A stretch of 64,000 nt of DNA from Methylorubrum rhodesianum (GTDB lineage: Bacteria; Pseudomonadota; Alphaproteobacteria; Rhizobiales; Beijerinckiaceae), in NCBI RefSeq assembly GCF_014199985.1, contig NZ_JACHOS010000021.1, forward strand, positions 1 to 64,000, in the 5' to 3' direction. Below the pieces are notes generated by a model. The model worked only from the letters and a program-made list of their open reading frames with translations. It did not search any database and was not told the DNA's origin. Both the position numbers and the translations under genes were made by a program. This document shows, piece after piece, positions 8,620 to 17,157 of the stretch (the first letter of the stretch is position 1; the number at the start of each line of letters is the position of its first letter).

Positions 8620-9120
8620 ACCCGTTCGACGCGGCGCAACGGCCTCACTGCGATGCAAGGCATCGGTCCTGGCAATATTGCCGGCGGCGGGTCCTAGGTG
8701 TCGATCTAAGCCGTCGCCGCGGATACTGATCCGGCGCGTTGATCGTGGCCGTCGCCGCACCGGCAGATCTCGCATTGCAGGGGCGAGGACATCCGGAATT
8801 TCGGCCGGGAAAATCACCCCCTCGCGGGACCGCGGGAGGGTGAATGCACGTTGACCGTGCAAAGTCTTCCCGAAGCCGGCCTAAGCTCGGCTGTTGCGGT
8901 CCCGACACACCGCGAAAGCAACCTGACTTTGCCTTGAGCTGTGCCTTTGAGCGCCGCAATCCCACCATAAACCGGGACGACTTCCGGGGTCGCGGTAAAC
9001 GCTGTCGCTCCAACGCCTTACCGCGGAGTTTCGAGGGCGTCGAAGGACGTTTTTCCGCGCGAAGCCGTAGCGGGCGGCGCGGCCTCGGGGGCGTAACGGG
9101 ACCGGGGCACGAGATCAGCG
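8620..9120. other. Intergenic region between eutC and ilvD with a strong hairpin
   Basis: About 500 bases with no supported gene. A 12-bp inverted repeat lies at 8815-8842 (arms CACCCCCTCGCG and CGCGGGAGGGTG, one mismatch and one wobble, 4-nt loop). No T-run follows on the plus strand, so a terminator role for eutBC is doubtful; on the minus strand GATTTTCC follows. No leader peptide rich in branched-chain amino acid codons was seen before ilvD. Confidence 0.55.
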
Positions 9121-10851
9121 ATGGACGCGCGTCAGACCGATAAGTCGAAGCTGCCGAGTCGGCACGTGACGGAAGGCCCCGAGCGCGCGCCGCACCGCTC
9201 GTACCTCTACGCCATGGGCCTGACCACCGAGCAGATCCATCAGCCGCTGGTCGGCGTCGCCTCGTGCTGGAACGAGGCCGCGCCCTGCAACATCTCGCTG
9301 ATGCGCCAGGCCCAGGCCGTGAAGAAGGGCGTCGCCGCCGCCCACGGCACCCCGCGCGAGTTCTGCACCATCACCGTCACCGATGGCATCGCCATGGGGC
9401 ACGGCGGCATGCGCGCCTCGCTGCCGTCGCGCGAGGTCATCGCCGACTCGGTGGAGCTGACCATCCGCGGCCATTCCTACGACGCCCTGGTCGGCTTGGC
9501 CGGCTGCGACAAATCCTTGCCCGGCATGATGATGGCGATGGTGCGCCTCAACGTGCCCTCGATCTTCATCTACGGCGGCTCGATCCTGCCCGGATCCTTC
9601 CGCGGCCGGCCGGTCACCGTGCAGGACCTGTTCGAGGCGGTCGGCAAGGTCGCCGTCGGCGACATGAGCCTCGATGACCTCGACGAGCTGGAGCGGGTCG
9701 CCTGCCCCTCGGCCGGGGCCTGCGGTGCGCAGTTCACCGCCAACACCATGGCCACCGTCTCCGAGGCGATCGGCCTCGCGCTGCCCTACTCGGCCGGCGC
9801 GCCCGCCCCTTACGAGATCCGCGACCAATTCTGCGCCGCCGCCGGCGAGAAGGTGATGGAGCTGATCGCCAAGAACATCCGCCCGCGCGACATCGTCACC
9901 CGCAAGGCGCTCGAGAACGCCGCCGCGACGGTGGCGGCCTCCGGCGGCTCGACCAACGCGGCCCTGCACCTGCCGGCGATCGCGCACGAGTGCGGCATCG
10001 AGTTCACCCTGTTCGACGTCGCCGAGATCTTCCGCAAGACACCCTACATCGCCGACCTGAAGCCCGGCGGGCGGTATGTGGCCAAGGACATGTTCGAGGT
10101 CGGCGGCATCCCGCTGCTGATGAAGACCCTGCTCGACCACGGTTTTCTGCACGGCGATTGCCTGACGGTGACCGGCCGCACGATCGCGGAAAACCTCGCC
10201 AAGGTCGCCTGGAACCCGGATCAGGACGTGGTGCGCCCGGCCGATCAGCCCATCACCGTCACCGGCGGCGTGGTCGGCCTCAAGGGCAACCTCGCACCCG
10301 AGGGGGCGATCGTGAAGGTCGCCGGAATGCCGGCGGAAAGCCAGGTCTTCACCGGCCCGGCCCGCGTGTTCGACGGCGAGGAGGCCTGTTTCGAGGCGGT
10401 GCAGAACCGCACCTACAAGCCCGGTGAAGTTCTGGTCATCCGCTACGAGGGCCCGAAGGGAGGCCCCGGCATGCGCGAGATGCTCTCGACCACCGCCGCC
10501 CTCTACGGCCAGGGCATGGGCGACAAGGTGGCGCTCATCACCGACGGGCGCTTCTCCGGCGCGACCCGCGGCTTCTGCGTCGGACATGTCGGCCCCGAGG
10601 CCGCCATCGGCGGACCGATCGGTCTGCTGCGCGACGGCGACATTATCACGCTCGACGCGATCAAGGGCACGCTCGACGTGGCGCTCTCCGACGAGGAGCT
10701 CGCCCAGCGCCGGGCCGCGTGGACGCCGCGGGGCAATTCCGCGACCTCCGGTTACCTCTGGAAATATGCGCAGACCGTCGGGCCTGCGGTGAACGGCGCC
10801 GTGACCCATCCGGGCGGCGCCAGGGAGACGCAGAGCTATGCCGATATCTAG
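9121..10851 (+). CDS. ilvD: Dihydroxy-acid dehydratase
   Basis: A 576-residue [Fe-S] enzyme that dehydrates 2,3-dihydroxy-isovalerate and -methylvalerate to the keto acids of valine and isoleucine synthesis. Cluster-ligand cysteines are visible at about 56 (NEAAPCN), 129 (AGCDKSLPG) and 201 (SAGACGAQFTANTM). The last three-element pattern and the C-terminal TDGRFSGATRGFCVGH are the IlvD/Edd signatures. Its length matches the shorter [2Fe-2S] IlvD type rather than the roughly 610-residue enterobacterial enzyme. Sugar-acid dehydratases of the same superfamily differ in these surroundings and are less likely. Its last 14 bases overlap the start of the ExoR-like gene. Confidence 0.97.
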   Translation: MDARQTDKSKLPSRHVTEGPERAPHRSYLYAMGLTTEQIHQPLVGVASCWNEAAPCNISLMRQAQAVKKGVAAAHGTPREFCTITVTDGIAMGHGGMRASLPSREVIADSVELTIRGHSYDALVGLAGCDKSLPGMMMAMVRLNVPSIFIYGGSILPGSFRGRPVTVQDLFEAVGKVAVGDMSLDDLDELERVACPSAGACGAQFTANTMATVSEAIGLALPYSAGAPAPYEIRDQFCAAAGEKVMELIAKNIRPRDIVTRKALENAAATVAASGGSTNAALHLPAIAHECGIEFTLFDVAEIFRKTPYIADLKPGGRYVAKDMFEVGGIPLLMKTLLDHGFLHGDCLTVTGRTIAENLAKVAWNPDQDVVRPADQPITVTGGVVGLKGNLAPEGAIVKVAGMPAESQVFTGPARVFDGEEACFEAVQNRTYKPGEVLVIRYEGPKGGPGMREMLSTTAALYGQGMGDKVALITDGRFSGATRGFCVGHVGPEAAIGGPIGLLRDGDIITLDAIKGTLDVALSDEELAQRRAAWTPRGNSATSGYLWKYAQTVGPAVNGAVTHPGGARETQSYADI

Positions 10852-11725
10852 GACCGTCCCTTTCCGGCCCGAGCGGCCGGCCGGGGTCGATCTAGGTCGG
10901 CTCCGCGCGGGTCTGCTCGCTGGATTTCTGGGGTTTTCGCTCGCGATCGCCGCCGTCGATCCCGGCACGGCGCTCGACGCGACCGCGCGCACGCCGGTCC
11001 CCGAGAAGGGCTACCGATCGGGCCGCGACGCCCTGCGCTCGGGCGTGCGCGACTACAACGCGGGCGACAAGCAGGGCGCCGTCCGCGCACTCGAATACGC
11101 CGCCGACCAGGGCCAGACCCTGGCGCTGTGGAAGCTCGGCCGCATGTACGCGGACGGCGACGGCGTGCCCCACGACGACCTCAAGGCGTTCGAGTACTTC
11201 TCGCGCATCGCCGACGACAACACCGACGACTCGCCCGACACCCCGAATTCCGGCGTGGTGGCGAGCGCCTTCAACGCGCTCGGCACCTACTTCCTCGAGG
11301 GGATCAAGGGCACTTACGTGCGCCCGAACGCCGAGCGCGCCTACGACATGTTCAACTACGCGGCGTCGTATTTCGGCGACCCCAACGCGCAGTACAACCT
11401 CGCCCGGCTCTACCTCGACGGCACCGGCGTCGAGCAGGATCCGCGCAAGGCCGCGCGCTGGTTCAACCTCGCCGCCGAGAAGGGACATCGCCCGGCCCAG
11501 GCGCTACTCGGCGACATGCTCGTCAACGGCACCGGCGTGCAGCGCCAGACCGTCAAGGGTCTGACATGGCTCGCCATCGCCCGCACCGGCGCTCAGGGCG
11601 CGGCGGACAGCTGGATCGTCAATCTCTACGACAAGGCCTGGGCCTCGGCGAGCGAGGCCGACCGGGCGGACGCGATGGCGCAGGCCCAGTCGTTGCCCAC
11701 GGGCTCGACCCGGCGGCGGCGCTGA
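10838..11725 (+). CDS. exoR: ExoR-like Sel1-repeat periplasmic regulator
   Basis: A 295-residue protein with a hydrophobic N-terminal segment (about 21-40, LRAGLLAGFLGFSLAIAAV) and Sel1-like repeats: ALWKLGRMYADGDGV, AQYNLARLYLDGTGV and AQALLGDMLVNGTGV. The repeat order, the insert between repeats 1 and 2 and the C-terminal TVKGLTWLAIAR match Sinorhizobium ExoR, the periplasmic brake on the ExoS/ChvI two-component system controlling exopolysaccharide and motility. ExoS/ChvI are not in this window. The ATG at 10838 lies inside the end of ilvD and has GGGAG upstream, so it is probably co-translated with ilvD. ExoR assignment is by resemblance; another Sel1 protein remains possible. Confidence 0.72.
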   Translation: MPISRTVPFRPERPAGVDLGRLRAGLLAGFLGFSLAIAAVDPGTALDATARTPVPEKGYRSGRDALRSGVRDYNAGDKQGAVRALEYAADQGQTLALWKLGRMYADGDGVPHDDLKAFEYFSRIADDNTDDSPDTPNSGVVASAFNALGTYFLEGIKGTYVRPNAERAYDMFNYAASYFGDPNAQYNLARLYLDGTGVEQDPRKAARWFNLAAEKGHRPAQALLGDMLVNGTGVQRQTVKGLTWLAIARTGAQGAADSWIVNLYDKAWASASEADRADAMAQAQSLPTGSTRRRR

Positions 11726-11808
11726 GGCAACCGCCCCGACGCGGGAAATTCCCGGCACGTCTATGGTCGGCGGGCGCGCGCGGGTGTAGATTTACGCCCG
11801 TGAATCCG

Positions 11809-12051
11809 ATGAAGAAGCGTGCTCGCACAACAGGCCGTATCCGTGCCCGCCGCCTTGCCTTAGGCGGCGGATCGCGAGAGCGTGTCCGTCGGCGTCCCGA
11901 GTATCAGGCGATCGAACAGTCCGTGCAGGACACCGGTATCGTGACGCTTGTCTCGGAACAGACTTTCGACTCCCTGCTCACACTCCTCGACAAACCGCCC
12001 GAGGTCTCGGACGAACTCCGGCGCGAGGTGGCGCAGCGGCGCTGGAAATAA
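11809..12051 (+). CDS. Short ORF with a DUF1778-antitoxin-like C-terminus
   Basis: An 80-residue open frame starting MKKRARTTGRIRARRLALGG. The second half (TLVSEQTFDSLLTLLDKPPEVSDELR) resembles the C-terminal tail of DUF1778/TacA antitoxins, which wraps around GNAT toxins. The first half is basic and does not look like the ribbon-helix-helix DNA-binding domain those antitoxins carry. It converges on a GNAT-type gene 18 bases away, the reverse of the usual tandem order. It may be a truncated antitoxin, a divergent one, or a chance reading frame. No strong ribosome-binding site is visible. Confidence 0.5.
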   Translation: MKKRARTTGRIRARRLALGGGSRERVRRRPEYQAIEQSVQDTGIVTLVSEQTFDSLLTLLDKPPEVSDELRREVAQRRWK

Positions 12052-12069
12052 CTGCCGGACGGTGGATCG

Positions 12070-12597
12070 TCACGGCGTGCGCAGCAAGGCCGCGATCGTC
12101 GCCATCGGCACCGCCATCCGAACGGTGTCCTCACCGGCATCGCTGATCGGGACGAACCCGTAATGAGCGTAGAGCCGTCGCGCCTTCTCGCCGACGGCAT
12201 CGACGCTGACGAGGGCTCCACCGCGATGCTCGTGCGCAACGACTATGCGACTGAGCGCTGCCAGCATCAAATCGCGTCCAAAGCCGCGTCCTTGAACGCG
12301 GCGATCGACGGCGAGGCGCGCGATGAGCCAAGCGGGGATGGCCAGCGGTGTTCCGTGGGGGCGGAGCCTTCGGGGCAGTTCGGCCCGGACAACGACGCTC
12401 GGAGCCAAGCCGAAGAACGCCCCCACTTGCAACGTCCCTGTCAGAGTAGCGACGAAAACCCGTGTGAGACCCTGCCGATCGTTGGCGAGCCCTCGCTCCC
12501 GCAACCATAAAGCCTGTCCGCGTTGATCGGCCGGCCCCGCATCGAAGCCGGACACCAGATGGTGTCCGCTCAGGCGTTCAAGCTCGCCGAGTTCCAT
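12070..12597 (-). CDS. GNAT-family N-acetyltransferase, TacT-like
   Basis: A 175-residue GCN5-related acetyltransferase. The core is IARLAVDRRVQGRGFGRDLMLAAL, where RRVQGRGFG is the acetyl-CoA pyrophosphate-binding Q/RxxGxG/A loop, followed by LVSVDAVGEKARRLYAHYGF, the usual strand 5/Tyr segment. Length and wording fit the toxin-like class (TacT/AtaT) that pairs with DUF1778 antitoxins and acetylates aminoacyl-tRNA, but an ordinary acetyltransferase cannot be excluded. The ATG at 12597 has GGAG about 7 bases upstream; a TTG one codon earlier is less likely. No antitoxin gene lies upstream on the same strand; the only candidate is the convergent small ORF. Confidence 0.82.
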   Translation of the reverse strand: MELGELERLSGHHLVSGFDAGPADQRGQALWLRERGLANDRQGLTRVFVATLTGTLQVGAFFGLAPSVVVRAELPRRLRPHGTPLAIPAWLIARLAVDRRVQGRGFGRDLMLAALSRIVVAHEHRGGALVSVDAVGEKARRLYAHYGFVPISDAGEDTVRMAVPMATIAALLRTP

Positions 12598-12645
12598 CAA
12601 TCATCTCCGAGAGCAAGCGCGCCGCTACCTCTGATGGGAGCTCAA

Positions 12646-13440
12646 TCACCCGTCGCTCAGCTCAACCGTCACCGGCACGTGGTCCGACGGCTTTTCCAGC
12701 CCGCGCAGATGCCGCTGCACCGAGGCCGAGACGAGGCGGTCGGCAGCCTGGGGTGAGAGCAGCAGGTGGTCGATGCGGATGCCCTGATTCCGGGGCCAGC
12801 AGCCGGCCTGATAGTCCCAGAAGGTGTAGAGGCCGGCGCTCGGTTCACAGGCGCGTAAGCCATCGGTGAAACCTTCGGCGAGCAGCGCGCGGAAGGCCCG
12901 GCGGGTCTCGGGCAGGAACAGCGCGTCCTGCGTCCAAGCGGTCGGGTCGGCGGCGTCCTCGGGCTCGGGGATGACGTTGAAGTCGCCCGCCAGCACCAGC
13001 GCCTCCTCGGTCGCCATCAGGGCGCGAGCATGCGCCCGCAGACGGGCCATGAAGGCGAGCTTGTAGCTGTATTTCGGCCCCGGGGCCGGGTTGCCGTTGG
13101 GCAGGTAGATCGAGGCGATCCGCACCGGTGCCGTGCCCTCGCCATGCACCAGCGCCTCGATGTAGCGGGCCTGCTCGTCCTCGGCGTCGCCGGGCAGGCC
13201 GCGCAGGAGTTGCGTGTACTGAAGCGGCGCGCGCACCAGCAGGGCGACGCCGTTATAGGCCTTCTGCCCCAGCGTCTCGACCGCGTAGCCCGCCGCCTCG
13301 ATCTCCGCGCGGGGAAAGGACGCGTCCTGGCATTTCAACTCCTGCAGGCAGACCACGTCGGGCTTGGCCTCGTCGAGGAAGCCCAGCAGGTGACCGACCC
13401 GCTGCTTGATCGAATTGACGTTCCAGGTGGTGATCCGCAT
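12646..13440 (-). CDS. xth: Exodeoxyribonuclease III
   Basis: A 264-residue enzyme of the exonuclease/endonuclease/phosphatase fold that cuts DNA at abasic sites and degrades 3' ends during base-excision repair. Motifs are RITTWNVNSIKQR at the start, VVCLQELKCQD with the metal-binding Glu, IASIYLPNGNP, LAGDFNV with catalytic Asp/Asn, and GIRIDHLLLS plus PSDHVPV with the catalytic His. The start at 13440 (MRITTWNVNSIK) follows family convention; an ATG 12 codons upstream (13476) would add a short basic tail. It is transcribed away from the ceramidase-like gene. Confidence 0.95.
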   Translation of the reverse strand: MRITTWNVNSIKQRVGHLLGFLDEAKPDVVCLQELKCQDASFPRAEIEAAGYAVETLGQKAYNGVALLVRAPLQYTQLLRGLPGDAEDEQARYIEALVHGEGTAPVRIASIYLPNGNPAPGPKYSYKLAFMARLRAHARALMATEEALVLAGDFNVIPEPEDAADPTAWTQDALFLPETRRAFRALLAEGFTDGLRACEPSAGLYTFWDYQAGCWPRNQGIRIDHLLLSPQAADRLVSASVQRHLRGLEKPSDHVPVTVELSDG

Positions 13441-13524
13441 GGGGCGCTGGGCTCGGCCGGAAGAAGGCTTCGTCATCGGGCCTTCGCGCGGCCCTGGCAA
13501 GGCGGCGGCGAGGGGAGATCACCA

Positions 13525-14184
13525 ATGGACGCGTCGTGGTTCGAGCCGGTGCGGGCCTATTGCGAGCGCGGTGACCCTGGCTTCTGGGCCGAACCGGTCA
13601 ATGCGCTGACCAACGCCGCCTTCCCCATCGCGGCCGGGCTCGCGGCACGGCGCGCCCGTGGCGACGGCGCGGTCCTGGCGCTCGCCGCCGTGACCGTCGT
13701 GGTGGGGATCGGCTCGTTCCTGTTCCACACCCTGGCCAACCGCTGGTCGATGCTGGCGGACGTGATCCCGATCGCCGTCTTCATCTATGGCTATTTTGCC
13801 CTCGCCATGGCCCGCTTCTTCGGCTTCCGGCCGGCGGCGGCGACCGCGCTCACGCTGGCTTTCGCCGCCCTCAGCTTCGGCCTGACGCCGGCCCTCGACG
13901 CCCTGACCGGGCGCTCCGTCTCGGCCCTCACCAACGGCTCGATCGATTACGCCCCGGCGATCCTGGCGCTCCTCGGCGTCGGCCTCGCGCTCCTGAGGCG
14001 GGCACCCGGCACCGCCCGTTCCGTGCTCGCCACCGCCGGGATCTTTCTCGTCTCGCTGACCTTCCGCACGGTCGATGCCGGCATCTGCGCCCGCCTGCCG
14101 CTCGGCACGCATTTCCTCTGGCACGTTCTCAACGCGTTGGTGCTCTACCGCTTGTTGCTCGCAGCGACCCGGTTCCGAGCCTGA
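13525..14184 (+). CDS. Ceramidase-family (CREST) membrane protein
   Basis: A 219-residue integral membrane protein with about seven helices. It carries the CREST superfamily metal-site pattern: S64...H68 (SFLFH), D79 (LADVIP) and a C-terminal HxxxH (THFLWH). The N-terminal CERGDPGFWAEPVNALTN is typical of the bacterial alkaline-ceramidase-like family. Members hydrolyse amide bonds in ceramide-like lipids, but the bacterial substrate is mostly unknown; hopanoid- or sphingolipid-related lipids are possibilities only. AGGGGAG lies just upstream of the ATG. The gene is divergent from xth and followed by a palindromic repeat. Confidence 0.85.
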   Translation: MDASWFEPVRAYCERGDPGFWAEPVNALTNAAFPIAAGLAARRARGDGAVLALAAVTVVVGIGSFLFHTLANRWSMLADVIPIAVFIYGYFALAMARFFGFRPAAATALTLAFAALSFGLTPALDALTGRSVSALTNGSIDYAPAILALLGVGLALLRRAPGTARSVLATAGIFLVSLTFRTVDAGICARLPLGTHFLWHVLNALVLYRLLLAATRFRA

Positions 14185-14227
14185 GACGAGATCCGGGATC
14201 GCAAAGGGATCATCCCTCTGCCGGGGT

Positions 14228-14294
14228 GCCGGGGCGGAGCCCCGGCCTCCTTCCAGGGCTCCGCCCTGGACCCGCGAAAGGGCAAGCCCTTTCG
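14228..14294. repeat. Intergenic triple-palindrome repeat
   Basis: Three nearly contiguous perfect inverted repeats. The first is 14228-14246 (8-bp arms GCCGGGGC/GCCCCGGC, loop GGA), the second 14252-14270 (TCCAGGGC/GCCCTGGA, loop TCC) and the third 14275-14294 (9-bp CGAAAGGGC/GCCCTTTCG, loop AA). It lies between the convergent ceramidase and prpE genes. Similar GGGCGGAGCCC-type mosaics are dispersed in many Methylobacterium and Rhizobiales genomes; no second copy was noticed in this window. It could act as a bidirectional terminator or mRNA stabiliser. Confidence 0.8.
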
Positions 14295-14305
14295 AAACCA
14301 CGATG

Positions 14306-16231
14306 TCAGCCGCCGATTCCGCGCGCCTTCAGGCTGTCGCCGATCTCCTCCAGGGCGGTCGGATCCTCGATGGTCGGGGGCATGGAGAAATCCTCGCCGT
14401 CGGCGATGCGCTTCATCGTGCCGCGCAGGATCTTCCCCGAGCGCGTCTTCGGCAGGCGCCCCACGGTCACCGCGAGCTTGAACGCGGCCACGGGGCCGAT
14501 CTCGTCGCGCACCCGGGCGATCAGCTCGCGCTCGATCGTCTCCGCATCCCGGGCGACGCCTGCCTTCAGCACCACGAAGCCGCAGGGCGCCTCGCCCTTC
14601 AGCGAATCGCGGATGCCGATCACCGCGCATTCGGCGACGTCCGGGTGGGACGCGAGCACCGCCTCCATGCCGCCGGTGGAGAGGCGGTGGCCGGCGACGT
14701 TGATGATGTCGTCGGTGCGGCCCAGCACCGTGACGTAACCGTCCGCGTCCACCACGCCCGCATCGGAGGTGTCGTAGTAGCCGGGGAAAGTGGAGAGGTA
14801 GCTCTGGCGAAAGCGCTCATCCGAGCCCCACAGGGTCGGCAGGCAGCCCGGCGGCAGCGGCAGCTTGAGGGCGATGGTGCCCATCGTGCCGGGAGGGACC
14901 GGCTTGCCGGATTCGTCGAGCACGTGGAGGTCGTAGCCCGGCATCGGCTTGGCGGTGGAGCCGTACTTCACCGGCAACCGCTCGATACCGAGAGGATTGC
15001 CGGCGATCGCCCAGCCGGTCTCGGTCTGCCACCAATGGTCGATCACCGGCCGGTCCAGCGCCCGCTCGGCCCAGGCGACCGAATCCGGGTCGGCCCGCTC
15101 GCCGGCCAGGAACAGGGCGCGCAGCCGGGACAGATCGTAGCCGCCGATCCGCTCGGCCCGCGGGTCCTCTTTCTTGATCGCGCGCAGAGCCGTGGGCGCG
15201 GTGAACAGGGTGCTGACGCCGTGTTCACCGGCGACCCGCCAGAAGGCGCCGGCATCGGGCGTGCCGACCGGCTTGCCCTCGTAGAGCACCGTGGTGCAGC
15301 CGTGCAGGAGCGGTGCGTAGACGATGTAGGAGTGGCCCACCACCCAACCGATATCGGAGGCGCAGAAATACACCTCGCCGGGGCGTACGCCGTAGAGATT
15401 GGCCATCGACCACGCGAGCGCGACGCAGTAGCCGCCGCTGTCGCGCACCACGCCCTTGGGCCGCCCGGTCGTGCCCGAGGTATAGAGAATGTAGAGCGGG
15501 TCGGTCGCCGCCACCGGCACCGGCTCGGCCCGGTGCCCCGCCCGCCGCGCCCGCGCCACGCTCTCCGCCCAGTCCCGGTCGCGGCCCTCGACCAAGCCGG
15601 CCTCCTCTTGCGGCCGCTGCAGGATCAGGCAGGCGTCCGGCTTGTGGCTGGAGCGGGCGATGGCGGCATCGAGCAGCGGCTTGTAGGCGACGATGCGGCT
15701 CGGCTCGATGCCGCAGGAGGCGGCCAGGATCACCTTCGGTGCCGCGTCCTCGATGCGCGCGGCGAGTTCGTTGGCGGCGAAGCCTCCGAACACCACCGAG
15801 TGGATCGCCCCGATCCGGGCACAGGCCAGCATGCCGAACAGGGCTTCGGGCACCATCGGCATGTAGATCACGACGCGGTCGCCCTTGCCCACGCCGAGAT
15901 CGGCGAGGATGCCGGCGAGCACGGCCACCTCGTCGTGCAGATCCCGATAGGTGATCGTGCGCTTCGTGCCGGTGACGGGCGAATCGTGAATGATCGCGGC
16001 CTGGTCGGCCCGGCCTCCCTCGGCGTGCCGGTCGACGGCATTGCGGCAGACATTGAGCCGGGCATCCGGGAACCAGCGGCCGTAGACGCCCTGCTCGGCA
16101 TCGAAGGCGCGGCTCGGCGCGGCGTCCCAGTCGATGGCCGCTGCGGCCTTCAGCCAGAATCCTTCCCGGTCCGCGAGGGAGGCGGCGTGGATGGCGGCGT
16201 AGACACCGTCAGGGGGCGGGGTGACGGACAT
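14306..16231 (-). CDS. prpE: Propionyl-CoA synthetase
   Basis: A 641-residue acyl-adenylate-forming enzyme that activates propionate (or related short acids) to the CoA thioester with ATP. It carries the P-loop-like YILYTSGTTGRPKGV near residue 250, followed by RDSGGYCVAL, wording that separates PrpE from acetyl-CoA synthetase Acs. HWWQTETGW and the C-terminal lid PKTRSGKILRG are present, with the catalytic and acetylation-target lysine at about 600. Length fits PrpE (about 630). The start at 16231 (MSVTPPPDGVYAAIH) has AGGAAA upstream. It stands alone here, with no methylcitrate genes nearby, consistent with a methylmalonyl-CoA route. Confidence 0.93.
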   Translation of the reverse strand: MSVTPPPDGVYAAIHAASLADREGFWLKAAAAIDWDAAPSRAFDAEQGVYGRWFPDARLNVCRNAVDRHAEGGRADQAAIIHDSPVTGTKRTITYRDLHDEVAVLAGILADLGVGKGDRVVIYMPMVPEALFGMLACARIGAIHSVVFGGFAANELAARIEDAAPKVILAASCGIEPSRIVAYKPLLDAAIARSSHKPDACLILQRPQEEAGLVEGRDRDWAESVARARRAGHRAEPVPVAATDPLYILYTSGTTGRPKGVVRDSGGYCVALAWSMANLYGVRPGEVYFCASDIGWVVGHSYIVYAPLLHGCTTVLYEGKPVGTPDAGAFWRVAGEHGVSTLFTAPTALRAIKKEDPRAERIGGYDLSRLRALFLAGERADPDSVAWAERALDRPVIDHWWQTETGWAIAGNPLGIERLPVKYGSTAKPMPGYDLHVLDESGKPVPPGTMGTIALKLPLPPGCLPTLWGSDERFRQSYLSTFPGYYDTSDAGVVDADGYVTVLGRTDDIINVAGHRLSTGGMEAVLASHPDVAECAVIGIRDSLKGEAPCGFVVLKAGVARDAETIERELIARVRDEIGPVAAFKLAVTVGRLPKTRSGKILRGTMKRIADGEDFSMPPTIEDPTALEEIGDSLKARGIGG

Positions 16232-16422
16232 CGGCGTTTCCTCGTGCGACCGGTTGGTCCGGCCCGTTCGAGGGCGATGATAGCGCGGAATTCCTCGCCG
16301 CGCGCCGCTCCGACAGCAGAACCGCCGCGCTGGTGTCCCAGGCGGCGGTGACGTCATCGTCCGAGTCGGGAGAGGAAGTGGAGCCGGCGGCGTCTCCCGG
16401 GGCGAGGCCGGCCGGGGCGCCG

Positions 16423-16599
16423 CTAGTGGAGGGTGTCTCCGCGCAGGCGCTCGATTTCGTCCTTGAGGTGCAGTTTCTTACGCTTGAGTTCGGCGATGCG
16501 GAGGTCGTCGCTGGCGAGGGACTGCATCGCGTCGTGAAGCTCGCGTTCCAGGGCTTCGTGCTTGGCGGCGAGCTGGCTCAAATGCGTCTGCAAGGACAT
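16423..16599 (-). CDS. DUF465 / YdcH-family small coiled-coil protein
   Basis: A 58-residue protein starting MSLQTHLSQLAAKHEALERE and continuing through IAELKRKKLHLKDEIERLR. The HxxLdxxI...LKkrKL.LKDEI pattern is the DUF465 (YdcH) family, small antiparallel coiled coils of unknown function common in alphaproteobacteria. It is too short for many gene callers. It is divergent from a second DUF465 gene 220 bases away. Confidence 0.88.
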   Translation of the reverse strand: MSLQTHLSQLAAKHEALERELHDAMQSLASDDLRIAELKRKKLHLKDEIERLRGDTLH

Positions 16600-16822
16600 G
16601 AGGTGTCGCTCCTGTCACTGTTTCGGACGCGGGGTAGACTGGCACAGGATGGCGGGCGTGTCGAAGCCATTCGGCGGCAAAATGGATCTGTGCGTAACAA
16701 GGTGATTTCAAATCTTCAGGAGGGCGGGCGAAGTGACGGCCGGAGCTAACCTTGGCCGTCGTCAGCTCCGACAGGGCGGGAGAACCGGCCCGCGCGCCTT
16801 GCCCCGGGGTCGGGCTTGACGC

Positions 16823-17083
16823 ATGGTCGCCCCGGTCAAGACCGGTGATGTGTTTCGAGCAATGATGGCGGACGAGGTTGCCAACGATGCGGTCGCGGAT
16901 CCGGCCGGGGAACTCAGTCGGTTGCGGGAAGAGCACCGGGATCTCGACGAGGCCATCGAGGCGCTGAAGCTCAGCGTCGCCGTCGATCAGCTCCAGTTGC
17001 AGCGGCTCAAGAAGCGCAAGTTGGTTCTGCGCGACCGGATCACCCATCTCGAAGACCAGATCACGCCGGACATCATCGCATAG
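16823..17083 (+). CDS. Second DUF465 / YdcH-family protein
   Basis: An 86-residue protein whose last 60 residues match DUF465: LSRLREEHRDLDEAIEALK, then LQRLKKRKLVLRDRITHLED. The N-terminal 25 residues are not conserved. The true start may be the Met-Met at residues 14-15 (16862 or 16865), because no clear ribosome-binding site precedes either ATG. A single amphipathic helical hairpin is expected and the function is unknown. It is paired head-to-head with the other DUF465 gene. Confidence 0.85.
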   Translation: MVAPVKTGDVFRAMMADEVANDAVADPAGELSRLREEHRDLDEAIEALKLSVAVDQLQLQRLKKRKLVLRDRITHLEDQITPDIIA

Positions 17084-17157
17084 AAAGAGGCCGGGAAGGG
17101 TTCTCCCGCCCGACCTCGGGCCCGCGATGCTCGCCGGCGTTTATGATGTGCGACAAA

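Noticed and set aside
8815..8842. Terminator for eutBC
   Set aside because: The hairpin is strong but lies about 200 bases past eutC and has no T-run on the plus strand.
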